From contig NZ_JFZJ01000018.1 in NCBI RefSeq assembly GCF_000636015.1, forward strand, positions 1-40,770: DNA of 40,770 nucleotides, given 5' to 3'. The notes below the pieces were generated by a model. The model had not been told where the DNA came from, ran no database searches, and saw nothing but the letters and a program-made list of their open reading frames with translations. The position numbers were made by a program, and so were the translations under genes. This document shows positions 1-8,870 of this stretch, one piece after another (the first letter of the stretch is position 1; every line of letters begins with the position of its first letter). The stretch is from Rhodomicrobium udaipurense JA643. Its GTDB lineage: Bacteria; Pseudomonadota; Alphaproteobacteria; Rhizobiales; Rhodomicrobiaceae.

Positions 1-668
1 TCTTCCTGCCCGCGCCGGTCAAGGTGGCCGAAGCCTTCTGGGTGATGCTGACAAAGCAACAACTCGCCAACGACTTCATTTCGAGCGTGTCTATCGTCGG
101 GCAGGCGCTCGTCTATGGCGCGACCGCGGCAATCGTGCTTGGGGTCGCCGCCGGGCTTTCGAAACGGGTCGAGCAGTTTTTCGGGCCGACATTCGACACG
201 CTGCGCCATATACCGGGTATTGCGTGGTTGCCCCTCATCGTTCTTTGGCTCGGCATCGGCGCGCCCGCGAAGGTGCTCGTCATCGCAAAAGCCGTCTTCT
301 TTCCCGTGTTTCTCAATACCCTTCAGGGCATCAGGAACGTCGAGAAAAGCCATATCGAGCTGGCGAACGTGCTGACGCTCAACCGCTGGCAGATGGTGCG
401 AAAAGTCGTCCTGCCTTCGGCCTTCCCGTCGATCATGGTTTCACTGCGCTACGCGGCCGGTCTCGCCTGGGCGATGGTCGTGATCGCGGAAGGGCTGAGC
501 GGCCTCGAAGGGCTCGGCTTCCTTATTTTCCGGGCACAAGGGCTGTTGCTCACCGACCAGCTCGTCGTCTGCATGATCATCATCGGCCTCGTCGGCTTCA
601 CCATCGACCGGATCATGTATCTGGCGCAGCGGAGGCTATTGCGCTGGAAGCAGGGCTTCGAAGGCTGA
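1..668 (+). CDS. ABC transporter permease, SsuC/TauC-like (5' partial)
   Basis: This is the inner-membrane permease of an importer for sulfonate, taurine or nitrate-like solutes. The reading frame is open to the left edge, where codons before the first ATG already read LPAPVKVAEAFW, a segment typical of the N-terminal third of SsuC, so the true start lies outside the window. Visible parts are several hydrophobic membrane segments and the cytoplasmic EAA-type loop (ANVLTLNRWQMVRKVVLPSA, about residues 118-137 of the visible ATG-started frame) that docks on the ATPase. It is followed after 24 bases by the ATPase gene, and then by a glycyl radical enzyme, so the transporter may import that enzyme's substrate. 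The substrate cannot be read from sequence. The binding-protein gene, if present, must be upstream of the window. Confidence 0.9.
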   Translation, partial: FLPAPVKVAEAFWVMLTKQQLANDFISSVSIVGQALVYGATAAIVLGVAAGLSKRVEQFFGPTFDTLRHIPGIAWLPLIVLWLGIGAPAKVLVIAKAVFFPVFLNTLQGIRNVEKSHIELANVLTLNRWQMVRKVVLPSAFPSIMVSLRYAAGLAWAMVVIAEGLSGLEGLGFLIFRAQGLLLTDQLVVCMIIIGLVGFTIDRIMYLAQRRLLRWKQGFEG

Positions 669-692
669 TCGCACTCAAATCGGGAAACTGAG

Positions 693-1463
693 ATGTCAAA
701 ACTGCACGTCAGGTCGGTCAGCAAAAGCTACCAGGGCCACGACGGAGGGCGACTGTCCGTCCTCTCCAATATCGAACTGAGTGTCGAATCCGGCCAGTTC
801 CTCAGTATCGTCGGCCCGTCCGGCTGCGGAAAATCGACACTGCTTCGCCTTATCGCCGGTCTCGATCAGGACTACGAGGGAAGCATTCTTCTCAATGGAA
901 ACAAGATCTCGGCGCCAAGCCTCGCGCGGGGCATCGTCTTTCAGGATCACCGGCTGCTGCCCTGGCTGACGCTTGAGCAGAACGTCGCGTTGAGCCTCGA
1001 AAACGCTCCCGGATCGTCTAAGGAAAAGGCGAGGCTCGTCCGCGAGCATATCTCGCTCGTGGGGCTGAACGGTTTCGAGAACGCCTATCCCTACCAGTTG
1101 TCGGGAGGGATGGCACAACGCGGCGCGATTGCCCGCGCGCTCGTCAACAAGCCGGAAGTGCTCCTCCTCGACGAGCCGCTCGGCGCTCTCGACGCGCTCA
1201 CCCGTCTTCGCCTTCAGGACGAACTGCTGCGCATCTGGCGCTACGAGAAGACCACCATGATTCTCGTGACGCACGATGTCGGCGAGGCACTCTTTCTCAG
1301 CAACGAGATTGCCGTGATGAGCGCCAAGCCCGGCCGCATATCGCGTCGCGTGACCGTGGATCTCGATTATCCGCGCAGTCGTACGAGCCGCGAATTCGTC
1401 GCCCTGCAAAGCGAAGTGCTCGCCGAAATGAATGTCTTCGAGGCCGGTCAGGAAGCAGCCTGA
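693..1463 (+). CDS. ABC transporter ATP-binding protein, SsuB/TauB-like
   Basis: This 256-residue cytoplasmic ATPase powers the permease encoded just upstream. It shows Walker [10 protein letters not shown] (about residues 42-50), a Q-loop region (FQDHRLLPW), signature [15 protein letters not shown], Walker [16 protein letters not shown] and switch His in [10 protein letters not shown]. The signature segment reads [11 protein letters not shown] where the family usually has MAQRVAIARAL, a mild change outside the catalytic residues. Length is normal for SsuB. The spacing to the permease and to the glycyl radical enzyme is short (24 and 66 bases), which suggests one transcript. The substrate is unknown; sulfonate is the family expectation. 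Confidence 0.92.
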   Translation: MSKLHVRSVSKSYQGHDGGRLSVLSNIELSVESGQFLSIVGPSGCGKSTLLRLIAGLDQDYEGSILLNGNKISAPSLARGIVFQDHRLLPWLTLEQNVALSLENAPGSSKEKARLVREHISLVGLNGFENAYPYQLSGGMAQRGAIARALVNKPEVLLLDEPLGALDALTRLRLQDELLRIWRYEKTTMILVTHDVGEALFLSNEIAVMSAKPGRISRRVTVDLDYPRSRTSREFVALQSEVLAEMNVFEAGQEAA

Positions 1464-1529
1464 CGCGCCTCCGCACCTCAAAAATCCAGTTTGCCACCCA
1501 GAATTTACCACCCAGAAGGAGTCCGCTTC

Positions 1530-4019
1530 ATGTCCGTGCCGAACGCATTGCCATCGGAGGCACTGCTCGCGCCTTCAATTCCCGGCCTCAGCCCATTCCG
1601 CGAGAAAGGAAAGCTGACGAACGCCGCGCAGTCCGCGCGCTGTTCCGAAGCCGCATCGCGCGCGAAGGAATTCCTGCTCGACGCCCCGCAGAAGATCGAC
1701 ACCGAGCGGCTCACCCATCTACTCGACGTGTATCGTGAATATTCGCAGGAGCCGGTCATCGTTCTTCGCGCCCGCGTATTCGAGCGCGTGCTGCAAAAGA
1801 AGACGCTGTATATCGACGATAACCCGCTCGTCGGCACGGTGACCAGCAAGCCTGCTGGCGTGTATCCCTATCCCGAATGGGGCGCGGAGTGGATCCTTCG
1901 CGAGGCCGATCAGCCGATGGTCAGCCATCTTGGCGAGGTCGAGTTGAGCGACGAAGAACGCGCGACTCTGATCGAAACCGCGAAGTATTTCCAGACCCGC
2001 TCCGCCGAGGCGAAGGCGCGCGAGTTGTCGCGTGAGCTTCACGGCTTCGATCCTCGCGACAGTGTTGCCGCGGGCCTCATCACGGAAACGGCGCCATACA
2101 CCATCGGCTCGGGCACGCTCGACTATGCGACGTTCATCCGGCGCGGGCTCGGCGACATCATCCGCGAAACGGAAGGACGGCTGAAGGCGCTTCCTCTCAC
2201 TCAGGAAAATGCGTCGAAGGTCGACTTCTATCGCGCGGTGCTGATTTCACTCAACGCGCTGATCCATCTCGCGCACCGCTACGCCGAGCTCGCCGAACAG
2301 CTCGCTGGCGTGACGGGCGACGCCGTGCGCCGCGCGGAGCTTCTGGAAATCGCGGAAGTCTGCCGGCACGTGCCGGAGAACCCGCCGCGCAACTTCCGCG
2401 AGGCCATCCAGTCGTGGTGGTTCCTGCACCTCGGCAACCAGATCGAGCAGAGCGGTTGCGGCTCTTCGCCGGGACGCATTGGCCAGTATCTCGACCCGTG
2501 GTTCCAGGCCGACAAGCTTCAGAACGGGTTCACGCGGGAAGACGCGCAGGCGTGGTTCAAGTGCCTTTTCGTGAAGATCCTCGAATACGGCTACTATCAG
2601 GGCCTCATCTCAGCACGCACCAACTCCGGCCACACCGGGCACACGATCAACCTAGGCGGCTTGAACGCGGCCGGTCAGGACGCCACGACCGAGCTGGATT
2701 CCGTCCTTCTCGATACGCAGATCGAGCTGCAAAACATCCAGCCGACCATCACCATTCTCTACCACGACGGCCTGAAGGAAGACTTCCTGCTGAAGGCCGT
2801 CGAACTGGAGCGCACGGGCCTCGGCCAGCCGCAATGGATGAACACGCGCCTCATCATCGAGCGGACGCTGGCGCGGCATGCGAAGAACGGCATCACCATC
2901 GAAGACGCGCGCGCCAGCATCAACATGAGCTGCGTCGGTACGGGCGTTGAGGGGCGGACGGCGTTCGTTCACGAAGGCGGCACGTTCAACCTCGCCAAGT
3001 GCATCGAACTGGCGCTGCACGACGGCGTCGATCCGGGAACCGGCCTCGTTGTCGGCGCCCGCACCGGCGACCCGCGCGCATTCAAGAGCTTCGAGGACGT
3101 TTACGATGCGTGGCTCCGGCAGGTGGAGCACCTCTTCAAGGTGCAGCGTGCTTTCGGCTCCGTGTCGACAAAGGCGCTCGGCGAGACGATCGCCCCCGCG
3201 TTCCGCTCGGCGCTTTACGGCGGTTGCCTCGAACGCGGCAAGCATGTCTTCGACGGCGGCGTGGATTACTACCTCTACTTCGTCATCAGCAACGCGGGCG
3301 TGGATGCCGCGAACTCGCTCGCCGCGATCCGGCATCTCGTGTTCGAGACCGGGCGGCTGACGCTCGGGGAACTGCTCGATGCCGTCGATGCCAACTTCGA
3401 GGGGCACGACCGCATCCGCACGCTGTGCCTTAACGCGCCGAAGCACGGCAATGGCGATCCCGAGATCGATGCGCTCGTCCGCCGCGTCTATGACGACGCC
3501 TTCAAGACGTTCCACGCTGCGGGCTACAGTTACTTCGGCGACCACATCGCGAACATCGAGGCCTACTCGCTCTCAATCCACAACTACTACGGCCTCAAAA
3601 CCGGCGCGCTGCCAAGCGGGCGGCAGAAGGGGCGCCCCCTTACGGACGGCAGCGTTTCCGCGACGCCCGGCACCGACAAGAAGGGGCCGCTCGCGCTGAT
3701 CCAGTCCGCGGCTCAGGCAGTGGACGCGGTGAAGTACGGCTCGAACCACTTCAACATGAAGTTCCACCCGACCGCGCTTGCGGGCATCGGCGGCGCGCGG
3801 AAGCTGCTATCGCTCATCAAGACCTACATGGACGCGGGCGGCTCGCACATCCAGTTCAACGTGGTGACGTCGGAAACGCTGCGAAAGGCGCAGGCCAATC
3901 CGGACGCTTACAAGGGGCTGACGGTGCGCGTGGCGGGCTTCAGCGCTTACTTCACGCGCCTGCACAAGGGCGTGCAGGACGAGATCATCGAACGCACGGA
4001 ACTGACCTTCGACTGCTGA
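1530..4019 (+). CDS. Glycyl radical enzyme of uncertain substrate, atypical active site
   Basis: This is an oxygen-sensitive radical enzyme of the pyruvate formate-lyase superfamily, 829 residues from the ATG at 1530. That start is chosen because AGAAGGAG lies 8 bases upstream; an in-frame upstream codon at 1491 has no such site. The C-terminal glycyl radical motif RVAGFSAYF puts the radical on Gly803. The thiyl cysteine is Cys468, in MSCVGTGVEG. Length and Cys number match isethionate sulfite-lyase IslA as I recall it. However, the Glu two residues after Cys in C-O, C-N and C-S eliminases (CVE) is Gly here. The arginine and glutamine recalled to bind sulfonate near residues 189 and 193 are also not evident (local sequence ETAPYTIGSGTLDY). 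Context (transporter before, activase after) suggests an imported substrate, possibly an organosulfur compound. Family assignment is firm; reaction is unknown. Confidence 0.93.
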   Translation: MSVPNALPSEALLAPSIPGLSPFREKGKLTNAAQSARCSEAASRAKEFLLDAPQKIDTERLTHLLDVYREYSQEPVIVLRARVFERVLQKKTLYIDDNPLVGTVTSKPAGVYPYPEWGAEWILREADQPMVSHLGEVELSDEERATLIETAKYFQTRSAEAKARELSRELHGFDPRDSVAAGLITETAPYTIGSGTLDYATFIRRGLGDIIRETEGRLKALPLTQENASKVDFYRAVLISLNALIHLAHRYAELAEQLAGVTGDAVRRAELLEIAEVCRHVPENPPRNFREAIQSWWFLHLGNQIEQSGCGSSPGRIGQYLDPWFQADKLQNGFTREDAQAWFKCLFVKILEYGYYQGLISARTNSGHTGHTINLGGLNAAGQDATTELDSVLLDTQIELQNIQPTITILYHDGLKEDFLLKAVELERTGLGQPQWMNTRLIIERTLARHAKNGITIEDARASINMSCVGTGVEGRTAFVHEGGTFNLAKCIELALHDGVDPGTGLVVGARTGDPRAFKSFEDVYDAWLRQVEHLFKVQRAFGSVSTKALGETIAPAFRSALYGGCLERGKHVFDGGVDYYLYFVISNAGVDAANSLAAIRHLVFETGRLTLGELLDAVDANFEGHDRIRTLCLNAPKHGNGDPEIDALVRRVYDDAFKTFHAAGYSYFGDHIANIEAYSLSIHNYYGLKTGALPSGRQKGRPLTDGSVSATPGTDKKGPLALIQSAAQAVDAVKYGSNHFNMKFHPTALAGIGGARKLLSLIKTYMDAGGSHIQFNVVTSETLRKAQANPDAYKGLTVRVAGFSAYFTRLHKGVQDEIIERTELTFDC

Positions 4020-4031
4020 CGAAACATCAGG

Positions 4032-4071
4032 CGAGCCGCATGGCGGCTCGTCCCGCACCCGCATGGCGGGA
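4032..4071 (+). repeat. Two tandem hairpins between the glycyl radical enzyme and its activase
   Basis: Two inverted repeats sit back to back in the 68-base gap. The first is CGAGCCGC-ATG-GCGGCTCG (4032-4050), a perfect 8-bp stem. The second is CCCGC-ATG-GCGGG (4058-4070), or alternatively TCCCGC (4051-4056) pairing with GCGGGA (4066-4071). No T-run follows, so this is not a classical terminator. It could protect the upstream mRNA 3' end and set a higher level of enzyme than activase; that role is inference. Confidence 0.75.
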
Positions 4072-4087
4072 CCAGGACAGATCTAAC

Positions 4088-5002
4088 ATGAAACCGGCGG
4101 ACAATCCGAGCGGCATCGTTTTCGATATCCAGCATTTCAGCGTGCATGACGGCCCCGGCGTTCGCTCGACGGTCTTCCTCAAGGGCTGCCCGCTGACATG
4201 CCGATGGTGCAGCAATCCCGAGTCGCAGAGGCATCAACCCGAACTTCTCCATTTCGGCGAGCTCTGCACCCTGTGCGGCATCTGCGTCGAGGAATGCCCG
4301 AACGACGCGCTTGCCATCGCGGGCGACGAATTGCGCCGCGACGAAGCAGCTTGCAAACTGTGCGGGCTCTGCGTTTCCGTCTGCCCGCAGGATGCGCGGC
4401 AACTGTCAGGCCACCGCATGACGGTAGAAGAAGTTTCGACCGAGGTGCGCCAGCATTGGCGGATCTTCATGCAAAGCGGCGGCGGCGTTACGTTGAGCGG
4501 TGGCGAGGTGTTGGCGCAGCCCGCATTTGCTGGCGCGCTCCTCTCCGCCCTGCATGACGACCTCGGCTTTCACACCTGCGTCGATACCACCGGCTTTTTA
4601 CCTTGGGAAAACTTCGAGCGGCTTCTTCCCGCGATCGATCTCATCTTGCTCGATCTCAAGCATATGGACGATGCGCGCCATCGCGAGGCGACCGGTATTG
4701 GCAACGCCCGCATCCTCGAAAATGCGCGGCGGCTCGGCGAGCGTGGCTTCCCCGTCATCGTGCGTCTGCCACTCATTTCGGCCTACAACGATACGGACGA
4801 AAACCTTCATGCGTTGGGGGCTTTCATGAAGAAAGCCAACCTTGGGATGCTCGAAATCCTGCCTTACCATGAGTTCGGTGTGTCGAAATATTCTGCTCTC
4901 GGCAAAACTTACACCGTCCTTTCCCGCAAGGTGCCGAGATCCGACACCGCCGCCGATATTCTCGGCAGCTACGGCCTGGACGTCACAGTCGCCCGCCGGT
5001 AA
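4088..5002 (+). CDS. Glycyl radical enzyme activase (radical SAM)
   Basis: This enzyme uses a [4Fe-4S] cluster and S-adenosylmethionine to place the radical on the glycine of the upstream enzyme. From the ATG at 4088 it has 304 residues. The radical SAM motif CPLTCRWC (CX3CX2C) is at about residues 34-41. An inserted ferredoxin domain with two further cluster motifs follows (CTLCGICVEEC and CKLCGLCVSVC), as in activases of the non-PFL glycyl radical enzymes. The SAM-binding GGE motif appears as TLSGGEVLAQ. An in-frame ATG at 4040 falls inside a hairpin and is less likely to be the start. It directly follows its target gene in the same direction. Confidence 0.93.
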   Translation: MKPADNPSGIVFDIQHFSVHDGPGVRSTVFLKGCPLTCRWCSNPESQRHQPELLHFGELCTLCGICVEECPNDALAIAGDELRRDEAACKLCGLCVSVCPQDARQLSGHRMTVEEVSTEVRQHWRIFMQSGGGVTLSGGEVLAQPAFAGALLSALHDDLGFHTCVDTTGFLPWENFERLLPAIDLILLDLKHMDDARHREATGIGNARILENARRLGERGFPVIVRLPLISAYNDTDENLHALGAFMKKANLGMLEILPYHEFGVSKYSALGKTYTVLSRKVPRSDTAADILGSYGLDVTVARR

Positions 5003-5038
5003 TGGTGTGAACTGGCGTTTACGCCAGACGTGGCCCGA

Positions 5039-6130
5039 TCAATGGCAGACGCCATACGCGCCAGCCATCTCGGCAAGCGTAGGGGCGAAGTCGAGCTTTA
5101 TCCTCGCCCCCACGGCGCGCGATGCGGCATCGATCGCGATCAACTCACGGGCGCTCTCGACCGGAAGATAAACCTTCGTCGTCTCCGGTGTCACGACGCC
5201 GGGCCCCGCCGTTCCGGAAATGGCGATCCGCCCCGAAGGCGCTAGTTTCTCCATGTCGTAAACGAAGATCGTCTTCGCGCCCGGCACAAAGGCGACCGTG
5301 TCGAAATATCCGCTATAGGCTCTGCTGATGGCGGGTTCGGCCTCAAGGTGAACCGCCTCTCCCGGTTCCTCAAGTGGCACAATTTCGATGGTGCCTGATG
5401 CTGGGTCGGGGAGCAGCAGCCGCGCGATCATAGGATAGATGGCCCCGCCTCTCGTGGGGGTCTCCTGATAACCGGCTGTTTCCAGGTTGAATCGCGTCAG
5501 GAACCGGTCCGGACCGGCAGATAATGCAAACCCGCTCTTCCCCAGCAGTGAGCGCGAAAGTGCTCTGGCGGGCCGGGTGCCGATAATCGACGTCAGCTTG
5601 CCCATCAATGCGTCGTAGACCGAGACGCCCTCAATAGAATCGGCGGCTATGAAGATGGTCGCCCCGTCCTTCGCGACCATGAGATCGCGGATATCAGACG
5701 GCCCCTTGATGCGGGCTTTTTCTCCCATCACAGACAGATCGATGAGAGCAATTTCGCCTGCCTTGTCATTCGCCGCAATGACGGTGCCCTCATCAGCGGT
5801 TATCAGCAGGCGTGTCGGCGCAAAATCGAACGGCAGAACCCTGACGGCACCTGATGCAATTTCGGCGATGGTGACGCCGAAGCTCTTGCCATCGATCGCG
5901 ACGAGTTTGGCCTGCGCCCCCGACACCCGCAACTGAAGCGGCACGATGCCCAGTTCAATTGTGCCGACGACGCTATCTCGATCGACATCGACAGCCGTCA
6001 CCGAAGACGCATCGCGCCCCGCCACGAAAACCAGGCGCTGAACATTTGAAGGCATATCCGACGCTCGGGCCAGCGACAAAGGCACGACCAGCAGAGCCAG
6101 AAAAACGTAGAAGCGGAAGATCGGATTCAT
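5039..6130 (-). CDS. Secreted YVTN/NHL-type beta-propeller protein
   Basis: This 363-residue protein has an N-terminal signal peptide (MNPIFRFYVFLALLVVPLSLARA), so it is probably periplasmic. The rest is made of repeated blades of about 40 residues with patterns such as VDVDRDSVVGTIELG and IALIDLSVMGEKARI, as in YVTN and lactonase-like beta-propellers. No catalytic residues can be identified. It converges on the activase gene with only 36 bases between stop codons. Proteins of this type often bind ligands or partners near periplasmic oxidoreductases, but nothing here fixes the function. One Cys near the C-terminus (GVCH) is notable. Confidence 0.75.
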   Translation of the reverse strand: MNPIFRFYVFLALLVVPLSLARASDMPSNVQRLVFVAGRDASSVTAVDVDRDSVVGTIELGIVPLQLRVSGAQAKLVAIDGKSFGVTIAEIASGAVRVLPFDFAPTRLLITADEGTVIAANDKAGEIALIDLSVMGEKARIKGPSDIRDLMVAKDGATIFIAADSIEGVSVYDALMGKLTSIIGTRPARALSRSLLGKSGFALSAGPDRFLTRFNLETAGYQETPTRGGAIYPMIARLLLPDPASGTIEIVPLEEPGEAVHLEAEPAISRAYSGYFDTVAFVPGAKTIFVYDMEKLAPSGRIAISGTAGPGVVTPETTKVYLPVESARELIAIDAASRAVGARIKLDFAPTLAEMAGAYGVCH

Positions 6131-6502
6131 ATGTGAGGTGCCATCGATGCCTTACGTTGGTCAATGGGATGCGGCTGGCGATGCCCCGATTCCAAAATCA
6201 GCTCGGCACCTTTTTCAGCCGCCGTGCACATCCGTGGAATATGCCAAAGAAGTTTTCAGGCGCCAGGTATAAATGTCCGGCAGGAGGAGGAGCTACGTTC
6301 AGGCCACAGCAGCGCACACCGTCTGCAGATCGCCTTCGGCTTGCCGTCGTCTCGGGGTGTTCAGCATGTAAAGTGGATGCGCGAACCCGAGCCACTCGAA
6401 TGAGTGCGGTGCGCCTGCGTACCGAAATACAGCCAGCACACTGTCTCTACGCCAACGCTAACGCGATGAACGCGTTGCCACAAAATCCCGAGGATCGAAC
6501 CG
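6131..6502. other. Intergenic region, no gene seen
   Basis: This 372-base stretch separates two divergently transcribed genes, the beta-propeller protein and the crotonase-family protein. Short open frames here overlap on both strands and have no recognisable domains or good ribosome sites. It presumably carries the two promoters, but I see no convincing -35/-10 pair. The ribosome site of the plus-strand gene (GAGGATC) is at its right end. Confidence 0.6.
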
Positions 6503-7288
6503 ATGTCCGAAGCTCCGTTTGTCCTGCGTTCCGATGATGAAGGCGTCGTCACGCTCACACTCAACCGGCCGCAGAATCGTAACGCCCTGTCGTTCGGTAT
6601 GCTCGAAGCTCTGCGCGATACCCTCGCCCGGATCGAGGAAGACGAAAACGCCCGTGTCGTTATCCTGGCGGGGGCCGGTCCGGGCTTTTGTGCCGGTCAC
6701 GATCTCAAGGAAATGCGCGCTACCGGTTTCGACGATGCCTTTGTGGAGCGGCTCTTCAGTCTTTGCTCCGAGGTCATGCAGGCAATCGTCCACTTGCCGA
6801 AGCCGGTCATTGCCCGCGTCCACGGCATCGCGACAGCCGCAGGTGCCCAACTCGTCGCCAGCGCGGATCTCGCCTTTGCGGCGAAGGATGCCCGGTTCGC
6901 GACGCCGGGCGTCAACATCGGCCTGTTCTGCCTCACGCCTGCCGTCGCCCTGTCGCGCAATCTGGCAAACAAGCACATGATGCAAATGCTGCTTTCCGGC
7001 GAACTGATCGACGCCGAAACGGCGCTGCGTTTTGGCCTTGTCAACGAGGTTGTCGCGGGCGACTCGCTGACCGAGGTTACAGCAGCATTCGCGCGGAAAG
7101 TTGCGTCGAGGTCTCCTCTCACGCTTGCTGTCGGCAAGCGCGCTTTTTCCCGGCTCACGGAATTGCCGCTATCGGAAGCTTATGCCCATGCCAGCAAGCT
7201 GATGGCGGACAACCTAAAGGCCCACGACGCCCGCGAAGGGATTGAGGCCTTTCTCGACAAACGCGACCCCGTTTGGCGCGGGCGCTGA
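6503..7288 (+). CDS. Enoyl-CoA hydratase/isomerase family protein, ECHDC3-like
   Basis: This 261-residue crotonase-fold protein has the usual N-terminal NRPQNRNALS segment and the oxyanion-hole region GHDLKEMRA (about residues 72-80). The second oxyanion stretch reads FATPGVNIGLFCLTPAVALSR, which resembles the ECHDC3 branch. In ordinary crotonases the catalytic glutamates lie around this stretch. I see no clear equivalent of the pair, so hydratase activity is doubtful. ATG at 6503 is preceded by GAGGATC at a suitable distance. It stands alone, with no beta-oxidation neighbours. Acyl-CoA binding is a family expectation; the substrate is unknown. Confidence 0.85.
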   Translation: MSEAPFVLRSDDEGVVTLTLNRPQNRNALSFGMLEALRDTLARIEEDENARVVILAGAGPGFCAGHDLKEMRATGFDDAFVERLFSLCSEVMQAIVHLPKPVIARVHGIATAAGAQLVASADLAFAAKDARFATPGVNIGLFCLTPAVALSRNLANKHMMQMLLSGELIDAETALRFGLVNEVVAGDSLTEVTAAFARKVASRSPLTLAVGKRAFSRLTELPLSEAYAHASKLMADNLKAHDAREGIEAFLDKRDPVWRGR

Positions 7289-7602
7289 CGGCGGGACCGT
7301 GGCGACATTCGCACAGACCTGGCTCACCTCGATCTCATGGTCAGAACGGTGTCGGTGCAAGCGCCGCCACGACCGCCGCGGCGGTCAGCCTTTCCGGTCT
7401 TGCCTTGTGGCAGTCGCTCCACAACGTGTGTCAATCGGCGTTCAATCGTGTGAAGGCAGGCATCAAGCTATCGCGCTGATGGCATCGGTGATTGGTTGGC
7501 GCCGTCGCATGAAGAGCGCGACATTGGCTCAGCCATGATTTGAAGGTGGTTCTCCCGCTTATGGGGGGAGCTCAAGGTCTCGAACACTGGAATCGCGCGC
7601 CA
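7289..7602. other. Intergenic region, no gene seen
   Basis: This 314-base stretch lies between the convergent crotonase-family gene and the broken MFS gene. Short frames here have no recognisable features. I see no strong terminator hairpin with a T-run. Confidence 0.55.
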
Positions 7603-8809
7603 TCAGCTTGCGCCGATCAAACGCTCCGGCGCTCGCGTCGGCCCGATTCGGAGCAAGACGCGAAGCCACAGCGGCGCCAACAGATAGGCAGCGCCAGAAA
7701 ACAGAAGCACCGGCAGATAGCCCGCACCGCTCGAAAGGATGCGTCCCGTTTGCCAGAGAAGCAGCATGCCGCCGAGATTGCCGCAAAGAGCCGCCACGGC
7801 AGTCACTCGTCCGATGCGATCGGGAGAAACGACATCCGTGATGGTCGCAAAGAGATTGACCGAGAAACACTGATGCGCGGCGAGCACGATACCAAGAACG
7901 AGCACCATGCCCCAGACGCTATCGAAGAGAAGCGCGAGCGGCATTGTCGCCGCCACGAGAGCAGAGATCGTCAGAAGCCGATTGCGGGCCGACACCAGAC
8001 TTCCCTTTCCCGCGATAAGTGCGGGAAGCGCGCCGCCTGTGAGAGAGCCTATCGCCGCGGCGACATACACGAAGGCGAGCGGGAAGGCGAGTTCGGCGAT
8101 TCCCAGCCCCGTGGTGCGATGCAGCAGATCCGGGCCCCAGAACAGGAGCAGCCACCACGCCTGATCCGAAAGCACCTTGGCTCCCGCAATGGCCCAGGTC
8201 GTTCTGTCGGCGAGGATCGCGCGCCATGAGAGCGCCTGTGCCGGCTCTGATGCCGCTTCGGGCGCACGCCAACTGACACGGTTCGCGACGAAATACCAGA
8301 CGACGCACCAGGCTAGCCCCAGCGCACCCGCAAGAAGAAAGCAGGCGCGCCAGCCGAGCGCGAGCCCGAAAAACGGGATGAACAGAGGCGTCACGATAGC
8401 TCCCAGACAACTGGCGGCGTTCATTACGCCCAGCGCGACGGAAGGTGAGCGTTTTGATGGCGGTCGGGGTGCCCATCGCCTCGGTGCTGCCGAGCGCGAA
8501 GCGGGCTGCCATGAATTGGGGTATCGACCACGCAAGTGCGTGAACAGCCGCCGCGACGCTCCAGGCTCCGACGGCGACAGGATTCGCGAGCTTGGGGCCA
8601 AGTCGATCCACCAGCCAGCCTACAAAGGGAAACGCAGCCACCGCGCCAAACTGGAAAATGGCGGAGAGATTGCCATAGTCCGCGTCGGTCCAGCCAAGCT
8701 CCTTTTCGAGCAGCGGCTTCAGGATGGCGATCATCTGGCGGTCGACATAATTGAGAACGCCGCCTGTGATGACGAGCAGAAGCAGTAGATTTTGACCGGA
8801 GAAAAACAC
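7603..8809 (-). pseudogene. MFS transporter (ACS-type), frameshifted with internal deletion
   Basis: Two overlapping minus-strand frames together make one 12-helix major facilitator. The N-terminal part starts at 8809 (MFFSGQNLLLLLVITGGVLN) and is good through TPTAIKTL near 8447. The C-terminal part resumes in another frame with PSVALGVMNAASCLGAIV and runs to a stop at 7603. In intact anion:cation symporter family members a conserved loop of about ten residues (W-F-P-x-x-E-R) lies between these two parts, and it is absent here. The lesion near 8435-8450 is therefore a deletion plus frameshift rather than a single-base sequencing slip. The usual substrates of this family are organic anions. 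It was probably functional in a recent ancestor, since the rest is well preserved. Confidence 0.8.
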
Positions 8810-8826
8810 GGCGGATGCCTCGGAGG

Positions 8827-8865
8827 CTCAGCGCGCCGACCCTCGAGAAGAGCCGGCGCGCTGAG
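8827..8865 (-). terminator. Strong hairpin downstream of the TonB-dependent receptor
   Basis: CTCAGCGCGCCG (8827-8838) pairs perfectly with CGGCGCGCTGAG (8854-8865) across a 15-base loop. It begins 5 bases after the receptor stop on the minus strand. There is no T-run after the stem, so termination may be weak or Rho-assisted. Confidence 0.7.
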
Positions 8866-8870
8866 GGTAA

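Noticed and set aside
2652..3545. Long minus-strand frame opposite the glycyl radical enzyme
   Set aside because: It is a shadow of the GC-rich coding sequence, rich in Arg, Glu and Val without any domain.
1530..4019. Naming the glycyl radical enzyme isethionate sulfite-lyase (islA)
   Set aside because: Length and Cys468 agree, but the catalytic Glu and the sulfonate-binding residues I recall are not present, so only the family is called.
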